Positions 33,856-39,439 of a stretch of 39,439 bases of DNA are shown piece after piece. The stretch spans positions 42,599 through 82,037 of the forward strand of contig JAQUXM010000001.1 of assembly GCA_028692415.1 (NCBI GenBank). Reading direction: 5' to 3'. This stretch comes from Syntrophomonadaceae bacterium. GTDB taxonomy: Bacteria; Bacillota; Syntrophomonadia; Syntrophomonadales; Syntrophomonadaceae. The notes beneath the pieces are model-generated. The model did not search any database. It was not told the DNA's origin and worked only from the letters and a program-made list of their open reading frames with translations. A program made the translations under genes and the position numbers. Numbering within the stretch: position 1 is the stretch's first letter; each line of letters starts with the position of its first letter.

Positions 33856-34083
33856 CTATGGTAAAATTTCAACATCTACTGCTTCGGCCATTCCCCGACC
33901 AAGTGCAATCTGCATCTGCCCTACATTAAAAAGCAAGGGCCCTTTAAAAGGATAGCAGCTAAGCAGTTCTATTTCCACGCCAGGTATAATCCCCATTTCA
34001 AACATTTTTCTTTCAGCTTTACTCCCCTTGCTGATAGACTTTACTTTCCCTTTTTGTCCTGGCTTCATCGCTGTTGATTTCAT
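33856..34083 (-). CDS. feoA: FeoA, ferrous iron transport accessory protein
   Basis: SH3-like small protein needed for FeoB function. 75 aa from the second ATG (34083), which is 7 nt from GGAGGG; the track ATG (34089) is too close to it. Family pattern is visible: KPGQKGKVKSISKGSKAERKMFEMGIIPGVEIELL then VGQMQIALGRGMAEAVDV. The Shine-Dalgarno overlaps the feoB stop, so expression is coupled. The order feoB-feoA is the reverse of the common feoA-feoB. Confidence 0.94.
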   Translation of the reverse strand: MKSTAMKPGQKGKVKSISKGSKAERKMFEMGIIPGVEIELLSCYPFKGPLLFNVGQMQIALGRGMAEAVDVEILP

Positions 34084-34097
34084 AAACATACCCTCCT

Positions 34098-35864
34098 TTA
34101 ACTAGGTAAAAGCAGGTTCAATATTATTCCTATGGTAAAAGAAGTAGCAAAACCCATAGCCAATATTTTGAGCAAGCTTTTAAAACCCATTTCTCGTACG
34201 GTCATAACCATAACCGGCAAACAAGGTAATGAAAGAGCAACCATGGTTATGGCAATGGTTGCCTCCCGCGGGCTAAGATTAAGGTTCAAAAGAACCAATG
34301 GTGCCAGGTAGCGCTGGAATATGGTTATCAAAACAGCCGTAAAGGCTTCGGCGGGAATCCCGAAGACCAGCTGCGTAAAGCTTTCAATCTCCCTAACTTT
34401 TTCCAATAACCCTGATTCAATCAAAGCCCGCACCGCAATACTCATAATCAAAAGTAGGGGAAGAACTTCAGTAAAAAATCCTGCAAAGCGTATTTTTATT
34501 TTGTGCCAAAGGTTGGCGGCAACTGGTATTCGCAAGGGTGGCAGCTCATAAATAAAACTTTCTTCCAAAGGGATAAGGTGTTTTAGAATATAACCCAATA
34601 TCAGTAGAACTGCCAACATGCTAAAGACCAGTACGAACAACGACGCATGAAAATGAGCCACGACCATGGCCATAATACCCAGGGTTGCAGCACAGGGAAT
34701 AACGATACTTAGCAAGGTAATGGTAATAAAGCGCTGTCCCTCGCCAGGCAGTATACGGGTAGCCAGAACCGCCGGGGTTCTGCATCCGAAGCCTAATGAC
34801 AAGGGAATAACCGCCTGCCCCGAAACTCCCACCAGACTTCCTACCCTTTCCAAGGCCACGGTATAACGGGGCAATAGTCCGGTATCTTCAAGTAAGGCCA
34901 TTAACAGGCTTACCATCAACATAGCCGGCATAATAATCGTAAACGGGATTATCAGGCCTTCAGGAACTGCTCGTGACAAGACCGTGGCTATTAAACCAGG
35001 CGAGAGAATACTTGTAATAAAATTCTCCAAAGAACTACTAAGTGGTTGAAGTACCATGTTTACCGTTGTTTCACTCCAGCCAATAAAATGCAAGAGCAGC
35101 CAAAAGCCAAGATAAGCGAGCAGCAAAAGTACTCCTGTACCGAATATCGGGCGGTTAAGAAGGTTCTCCACATACGCCAGCCTCCGCTTGTTGGCAGGGC
35201 TTATGCGATAGCTGACCAATTCAGCGGTCTTTTTGGCCCAACTTGCCCGGGAAATGTCAGCCGGGGTTGTTGTAGTTTCCACCTTGATTCCACAGCTATG
35301 GCAATCCCCGGTACAACCCTGGCAGGAGAGCCGACTGTTTTCTGCTTTTCCAGGTTCATTTCCTGCACTAATAGTTTTATTGGCAAGAGATTTTTTAATA
35401 ATATCAAGTATATCTTCCATACCTTCGCCACTGGTAGAAGAAAGAAGAACTACCGGGGAAGAGGTTAAGCGTTCAAGTTCTACAGCATTGATATGAATAC
35501 CCATTTCCCGTGCTCTATCAATCTGATTTATAACAATTAAAAGCGGGTATTTAAGTTCCAATAGTTCTGCTGTCAACACCAAGTGTCTTTCCAGGTTGGA
35601 GGCGTCAATAACATGGATTAGCAATTCCAAATGTAGATTCTGCAAAAGATCCCGGTAAGTTTCGGCTTCCTGATTGTCAGCAAAAATGGAAAAAATCCCG
35701 GGGGTATCATATATGTTTACAAACCTATTTCCCATCTTTAGCTCGGTGCGTACTACTTCGGTTGAGGTGCCAGGATAATTGGAAGTAAATACATTGCTCC
35801 CGGTTAATAAATTAAATACTGAACTCTTACCTGAATTGGGATTGCCTACCAGAGCAACATGCAT
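34098..35864 (-). CDS. feoB: Ferrous iron transporter FeoB
   Basis: GTPase-coupled Fe2+ importer. G domain: G1 GNPNSGKS (7-14), G3 DTPG (53-56), G4 NQID (113-116). A cysteine cluster CQGCTGDCHSCG follows (about 181-192) in the linker to the membrane part. Two Gate domains form the core, the first with GFGCRTPAVLATRILPGEGQRF. At 588 aa it is on the short side of the family (often 650-770), mainly from a short spacer/C-terminus. GGAG lies 8 nt before ATG 35864, and a Fur box lies just upstream. Confidence 0.95.
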   Translation of the reverse strand: MHVALVGNPNSGKSSVFNLLTGSNVFTSNYPGTSTEVVRTELKMGNRFVNIYDTPGIFSIFADNQEAETYRDLLQNLHLELLIHVIDASNLERHLVLTAELLELKYPLLIVINQIDRAREMGIHINAVELERLTSSPVVLLSSTSGEGMEDILDIIKKSLANKTISAGNEPGKAENSRLSCQGCTGDCHSCGIKVETTTTPADISRASWAKKTAELVSYRISPANKRRLAYVENLLNRPIFGTGVLLLLAYLGFWLLLHFIGWSETTVNMVLQPLSSSLENFITSILSPGLIATVLSRAVPEGLIIPFTIIMPAMLMVSLLMALLEDTGLLPRYTVALERVGSLVGVSGQAVIPLSLGFGCRTPAVLATRILPGEGQRFITITLLSIVIPCAATLGIMAMVVAHFHASLFVLVFSMLAVLLILGYILKHLIPLEESFIYELPPLRIPVAANLWHKIKIRFAGFFTEVLPLLLIMSIAVRALIESGLLEKVREIESFTQLVFGIPAEAFTAVLITIFQRYLAPLVLLNLNLSPREATIAITMVALSLPCLPVMVMTVREMGFKSLLKILAMGFATSFTIGIILNLLLPS

Positions 35865-35889
35865 AACAAGACTCCAATCATATCTGTAA

Positions 35890-35904
35890 TGAGTATCATT
35901 ATCA
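35890..35904 (-). promoter_or_regulatory. Fur box upstream of feoB-feoA
   Basis: Minus strand TGATAATGATACTCA matches the 7-1-7 Fur consensus TGATAATnATTATCA at 12 of the 14 defined positions. It lies 25 nt upstream of the feoB ATG, suggesting iron repression of the transporter. Confidence 0.82.
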
Positions 35905-35947
35905 TTTTATTTAAAATTAAGTATCTTAGTTTATGCTTTACTGTAAG

Positions 35948-36385
35948 TTATTTTTTGACTTTCTTTTTACAATCAGGGCAATTAGCATAAATAATCAACT
36001 GGTGATCCACAACTTCAAAGCCCTTGCCTTCCAAATGCTTTTCCAATTTACTCAACAGGTCCTCTTCGATTTCAATGATTTGTCCGCAGGACAGGCAGAT
36101 TACATGATGATGGCGGTGATGCTCGTCTTCGCAAATTTCATAGCGATACTTGCCTTCATCAAAAACCATTTTGTATAGCACCTCAAAGCTGGAGAGTTTG
36201 TCCAGGGTGCGATACACGGTGGCTATACCAAGGTTAGGTGCCTTTTTCCTGGCCTCAGCCAGCACTTCCTCTGCACTAAGATGCCGACCCCGGTTTTCCT
36301 TCATAACATCCAGAACGGCTTGTCGCTGTTGAGTTAAGCGGTAATTTCCTTCTTCCAGCCTCTGCCATATGAGCCGGTCAGTCAT
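35948..36385 (-). CDS. fur: Ferric uptake regulator family protein
   Basis: Metal-sensing repressor. Winged helix (NYRLTQQRQAVLDVMKENRGRHLSAEEVLAEARKKAPNLGIATVYRTLDKL), metal-binding His-rich segment CEDEHHRHHHVICLSCGQ and a second CPDCKK, forming a structural zinc site with two CxxC pairs. I use ATG 36385 (MTDRLIWQRLEEG, 145 aa) behind AGGGGGG; the longer track start lies inside the Fur box. Neighbouring feoBA and two Fur boxes argue for iron (Fur) over Zur or PerR. Confidence 0.93.
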   Translation of the reverse strand: MTDRLIWQRLEEGNYRLTQQRQAVLDVMKENRGRHLSAEEVLAEARKKAPNLGIATVYRTLDKLSSFEVLYKMVFDEGKYRYEICEDEHHRHHHVICLSCGQIIEIEEDLLSKLEKHLEGKGFEVVDHQLIIYANCPDCKKKVKK

Positions 36386-36402
36386 TTTACCAACCCCCCT
36401 AT

Positions 36403-36452
36403 TGATAATGATTATCATGTTTGATTATATTATATCACAGATACTTTGTCTA
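36403..36452 (-). promoter_or_regulatory. fur promoter with perfect Fur box (autoregulation)
   Basis: Minus strand -35 TAGACA (5/6) at 36452-36447, 17-nt spacer, -10 TATAAT at 36429-36424. Then TGATAATGATTATCA at 36417-36403, an exact match to the 7-1-7 Fur consensus, covering the predicted transcription start. It lies 17 nt upstream of the chosen fur ATG. Confidence 0.9.
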
Positions 36453-36453
36453 C

Positions 36454-36660
36454 GTCAGTAAGCTGACAGACCTACGACCGAAGTACCTCCCCTTCGGGGA
36501 CAGCCCCCTTCGGGCACACAGATGTTCCCTCACGAGGACACGCGCTTTCGCTCACCAATAAGGCGGCGACGCTTAAAGCATGACAAAAGCCCGCAATTAA
36601 GGCGCACCGAAGCGGGCTTTTATCATAACGCGGAGATCTTTTGTCGTCGGCCTACAAGAG
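36454..36660 (-). other. Hairpin-dense non-coding block between repeat copy D and fur
   Basis: No ORF. It contains GTCAG/CTGAC (36454-36467), CCCC-TTC-GGGG (36489-36499) and GCCC/GGGC (36503-36515). It also has short dyads with GAAA- and GTGA-type loops on the minus strand, and a 10-bp AAAAGCCCGC/GCGGGCTTTT stem (36585-36621) that could terminate rnj transcription. May be a structured RNA trailing rnj or a decayed repeat cluster. Confidence 0.5.
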
Positions 36661-36667
36661 TAATATA

Positions 36668-36800
36668 AGCATCGGGAGAAACTGCGGAGCAGTTTCTCCC
36701 GCACCGCTGCAACGAGGGAGGGATTAGAACCCGCCGCCTGTTTGGTTAATAGGAACCCGACCGTTTAAAGAAGCGGGGGACATCTTTTCGCCTCGTTATA
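36668..36800 (+). repeat. Structured repeat, copy D (full length, overlaps the rnj stop codon)
   Basis: 133 bp from AGCATCGGGAG to CGCCTCGTTATA. Perfect 13-bp first hairpin, arms CGGGAGAAACTGC / GCAGTTTCTCCCG. The last bases, TTATA on the plus strand, provide the TAA stop of the RNase J gene. Confidence 0.9.
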
Positions 36801-38460
36801 CTTCTACTATAATAGGCAATATCATGGGGCGTCTTCCGGTTTTCTCGTAAAGATGTTTGCCCAGTTTTTCCCTAACCTGTGATTTAATAACCGCCCATTC
36901 ACTCACATTCTTTTTCGAACATATTTGTAGTGCCTCATTAACCTTTTCCCGGGCCTTCTCCATTAGCTCTTCGGATTCCCGTACATAGACAAAACCGCGG
37001 CTTACGATATCCGGTCCGGCTACCACTTCGCCTGATTCTTTATTAATGGTAACTACCACTATCATTATTCCATCCTGCGACAACTGTTTGCGGTCACGCA
37101 GAACAATATTTCCCACATCTCCAACTCCCAGACCATCAACCAGGACCTTGCCGGCCGCCACCTTACCTGCTATGATCGCCTTTTTCCTGCCCACTTCTAT
37201 TACTTGGCCATTCTCAGCCACAAATATACGAGAACGCGGAATCCCCAAGCTTTCAGCCAGTTTGGCATGTTTCATAAGATGCCGGTACTCACCATGAACA
37301 GGAATAAAATACTTGGGCCGAATAAGATTAAGTAGTATTTTAAGTTCTTCCTGGGAAGCATGTCCCGATACATGTACCCCAACACTTTTTTCATAGATTA
37401 CCTCGGCTCCTTGCCTGAACAATAGGTCCACGGTTTTAGCCACTAGTTTTTCATTGCCGGGTATGGGGGAAGCTGAAATGATAACGGTATCTCCAGGTTC
37501 AATAGACACCCAACGATGATCGGAAGTAGCAATACGGGTCAAAGCAGACATCGGTTCTCCCTGTGAACCGGTGGTGGCAATAACTACCTGATTGGCTGAA
37601 TACTTGCCAATATCCGCCATCTCAATCAATATCCCCTCCGGTACATTCATGTAACCTAGTTGATTTGAAATACGAACGTTGTTAACCATGCTTCGGCCAA
37701 CTATGGCAACTTTTCTTCCAAATTTATGGGCCGTTGATATGACCTGTTGGATACGGTGAACATTGGATGCAAAGGTGGTCACAATAATTCGGCCTTCACA
37801 CTTGCCAAAGAGATCATCAAAGGTGTTGCCCACCACTTTCTCCGACATGGTGAAACCGCTTTTATCAGCATTGGTGCTGTCACCCATCATAACCAGCACA
37901 CCTTTTTCACCCAGCTCGGCCAATTTTCTAAAATCCACAACCTCCCCATCCACCGGGGTTTGGTCAAGCTTGATATCACCAGTATGAAGAATTATACCCA
38001 GCGGGGTATGAACAGCTATACCCATCGCATCGGGAATACTGTGACTAACCCGGAAGAATTCTACTTCAAAAGGGTCAAGTTTAATGAGATCGCGCGGTGC
38101 AACAACCTGGAAATCAATGGCACCCAGATTATGCTCTTTGAGCTTTTCTTCAACCAGGCCAAGGGTTAGCTTGCTTCCATATACCGGCACATTAATCTCT
38201 TTTAATACATACGGCAATGCCCCTACATGATCTTCGTGTCCATGGGTAAGCAATATAGCCTTAATTTTTTCTTTGTTTTCGACCAGATAGCTAATATCAG
38301 GAATAACGATATCAATTCCCAAAAGTTCTTCCTCGGGGAACATTAATCCAGCATCAATGACCACAATACTGTCCTGATATCTGATTGCCATCATGTTTTT
38401 CCCGATTTCCCCCAATCCGCCCAGAGGAATAATCTTCAGCCGAGAATCGACATCTGACAC
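36796..38460 (-). CDS. rnj: Ribonuclease J
   Basis: Beta-CASP metallo-beta-lactamase RNase with 5'-exo and endo activity, central to Gram-positive RNA decay and processing. Metal motif THGHEDHVGALPYV (HGHEDH 73-78), GDSTNADKSGF, the beta-CASP region with FASNVHRIQQ and SQGEPMSALTRIA, and C-terminal SGHASQEE and IPVHGEYRHL. 554 aa, standard. GTG start with AAGG upstream. Gene order with dapA and tepA corresponds to Bacillus rnjB, but a lone RNase J is usually just called rnj. Its stop codon lies in repeat copy D. Confidence 0.96.
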   Translation of the reverse strand: MSDVDSRLKIIPLGGLGEIGKNMMAIRYQDSIVVIDAGLMFPEEELLGIDIVIPDISYLVENKEKIKAILLTHGHEDHVGALPYVLKEINVPVYGSKLTLGLVEEKLKEHNLGAIDFQVVAPRDLIKLDPFEVEFFRVSHSIPDAMGIAVHTPLGIILHTGDIKLDQTPVDGEVVDFRKLAELGEKGVLVMMGDSTNADKSGFTMSEKVVGNTFDDLFGKCEGRIIVTTFASNVHRIQQVISTAHKFGRKVAIVGRSMVNNVRISNQLGYMNVPEGILIEMADIGKYSANQVVIATTGSQGEPMSALTRIATSDHRWVSIEPGDTVIISASPIPGNEKLVAKTVDLLFRQGAEVIYEKSVGVHVSGHASQEELKILLNLIRPKYFIPVHGEYRHLMKHAKLAESLGIPRSRIFVAENGQVIEVGRKKAIIAGKVAAGKVLVDGLGVGDVGNIVLRDRKQLSQDGIMIVVVTINKESGEVVAGPDIVSRGFVYVRESEELMEKAREKVNEALQICSKKNVSEWAVIKSQVREKLGKHLYEKTGRRPMILPIIVEV

Positions 38461-38556
38461 TCAAACACCTTCTTTATTCAATTACTATCGCACATTTTCC
38501 CGCACTTAAATAATAAGTTTTTAAATACAGATTTTCCGCACTGTACTATCATGTCT

Positions 38557-38585
38557 ATTATAAACTTTTATGGGTCCTTATACAA
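38557..38585 (-). promoter_or_regulatory. Candidate promoter of rnj
   Basis: Minus strand TTGTAT (3/6), 17-nt spacer, TATAAT (6/6), about 100 nt upstream of the rnj start and downstream of the dapA terminator. Confidence 0.5.
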
Positions 38586-38615
38586 CTTCATTAATTCATT
38601 TGAAATATAATGCTA

Positions 38616-38644
38616 AAAAGGATAGACATCCTGCCTATCCTTTT
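38616..38644 (-). terminator. Terminator after dapA
   Basis: 10-bp stem AAAAGGATAG / CTATCCTTTT with a 9-nt loop, T-run on both strands. About 100 nt past the dapA stop, before the rnj promoter. Confidence 0.85.
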
Positions 38645-38675
38645 GTTTTAGTTTATTTATTTATTGCCTGTGTAA

Positions 38676-38691
38676 TGTTTCACGTAAAACA
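38676..38691. other. parS-like palindrome
   Basis: TGTTTCACGTAAAACA matches the ParB/Spo0J site consensus TGTTNCACGTGAAACA at all but one position (G to A at position 11). It lies in the non-coding spacer between dapA and rnj, 55 nt past the dapA stop codon. Confidence 0.5.
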
Positions 38692-38746
38692 TATTTAATT
38701 TCTGATAGCTTATTGTCTTAGCCATAAATGAGAGCTGTTAGTATAA

Positions 38747-39439
38747 TTATTTCAATAAATCGTATTTCAGCAAGAGTTCCTTGATAAATAATTTTTCCTT
38801 TTCCCCGGCTGTGCAAAGGGGCAACCGCAGACCGCCTACTTCCATTCCCATCATGTTTAACGCTTCTTTCAAGGGTACGGGATTGGTAGTTACAAATAAT
38901 CCCTTAAAGATGGGAAAAAGCATATTATGAAGTGCTCTGGCTTCATCGTTGTTACCAGCAACAAAAGCATCGATCATCGCTTTAATTCTATTTCCGACCA
39001 GATGCGATGCTATGCTAACCACTCCATGAGCACCCAGGGCCATCATCGGCAAGGTTAGAGAATCATCACCCGAATACACCGTAATTTTTCCTTTTAGGCA
39101 GTCGTGCAATAAGGACATCTGGTCCATATCGCCGCTGGATTCTTTGATTGCCACAATATTTTCTACAGCTGCCAGCCTGGCTACCGTGTCGGGAAGCATG
39201 TTGCAGTTGGTCCGTCCAGGTATATTATAAAGCATCACGGGCAAAGAAACGCTCTCTGCAATCTTTTTAAAATGCTGGTAAAGACCTTCCTGACTCGGTT
39301 TATTATAATAAGGTACCACCAGCATAATGCCGTTAACCCCGGTTTTTTCTGCTTCACGGCTAAGTTTTATTGTAGATTCGGTATTATTTGACCCGGTACC
39401 TGCCCAGACCATGGCCCGCTCACCTGCTCGATTTTTTAC
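38747..39439 (-). CDS. dapA: 4-hydroxy-tetrahydrodipicolinate synthase, 5' end cut by window edge
   Basis: First committed enzyme of diaminopimelate/lysine synthesis, condensing pyruvate with aspartate semialdehyde. The frame is open to the last base (230 residues present, about 60 missing), so the track's internal start at 39412 is not real. Family features: [38 protein letters not shown] with the catalytic Tyr, and AIKESSGD with the Schiff-base Lys. Product feeds DapL and DapF encoded at the other end of the window. A terminator follows. Confidence 0.96.
   Translation of the reverse strand, partial: VKNRAGERAMVWAGTGSNNTESTIKLSREAEKTGVNGIMLVVPYYNKPSQEGLYQHFKKIAESVSLPVMLYNIPGRTNCNMLPDTVARLAAVENIVAIKESSGDMDQMSLLHDCLKGKITVYSGDDSLTLPMMALGAHGVVSIASHLVGNRIKAMIDAFVAGNNDEARALHNMLFPIFKGLFVTTNPVPLKEALNMMGMEVGGLRLPLCTAGEKEKLFIKELLLKYDLLK

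Noticed and set aside
12877-36800. CRISPR array interpretation of the repeats
   Set aside because: Copies are kilobases apart, long, in both orientations and have no regular spacers or cas genes.
1-39439. Prophage, integrative element or defence island
   Set aside because: No integrase, transposase, phage structural or nuclease-defence genes; content is housekeeping plus small insertions.

Overview
All supported genes in this window (about 39.4 kb) lie on the minus strand. The gene order matches the conserved cell-division, RNA-metabolism and recombination neighbourhoods of spore-forming Firmicutes: dapA-rnj-tepA-ylzJ-ftsK/spoIIIE-rodZ-like-rimO-pgsA-cinA-thpR-recA-rny-ymdB-spoVS, and yicC-remA-gmk-rpoZ-coaBC-metK. 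The presence of spoVS, remA, DapL-type lysine synthesis and a class IV polyhydroxyalkanoate (PHA) operon with an R-specific enoyl-CoA hydratase suggests a Clostridia-type anaerobe that handles beta-oxidation intermediates. A Syntrophomonas-like organism is my best guess; this is inference, not a database match. TTG and GTG starts are common.

Layout in transcription order, from high to low coordinates. 39.4-36.8 kb: dapA (cut by the window edge) and an RNase J gene, separated by a terminator and a near-parS palindrome. 36.8-33.6 kb: an inserted iron module, fur-feoB-feoA, with two Fur boxes and two copies of a structured repeat. 33.6-25.7 kb: tepA, ylzJ, uppP, ftsK/spoIIIE, a winged-helix/PfkB-like protein, a RodZ-like protein, rimO and pgsA. 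25.7-23.4 kb: a hairpin-rich spacer, a small membrane protein and a short FtsH-like protease. 23.2-16.0 kb: cinA, thpR, recA (with SOS box), a long non-coding leader, rny, a hypothetical gene, ymdB and spoVS. 16.0-13.0 kb: a dipeptidase, a PHP phosphoesterase, a LysM-NlpC/P60 hydrolase and a hypothetical gene. 12.8-9.3 kb: a uracil-DNA-glycosylase-like protein and the PHA operon (phasin-phaR-phaJ-phaC), closed by a strong terminator. 9.2-1 kb: a calcium-type P-type ATPase, dapF, dapL, yicC, remA, gmk, rpoZ, coaBC and metK (cut by the edge).

The most interesting non-coding content is: (1) a family of four dispersed structured repeats of about 133 bp (one a 5' half copy) with compensatory base changes in their stems; (2) a promoter-to-terminator non-coding unit of about 310 nt between recA and rny, either an sRNA or an attenuator leader of RNase Y; (3) an apparent AUA start codon for rny behind a perfect Shine-Dalgarno; (4) a hairpin that appears to shorten the Shine-Dalgarno spacing of remA; (5) a one-mismatch parS-like palindrome; (6) several hairpin-dense spacers. 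No rRNA, tRNA, CRISPR array or transposase gene was seen.
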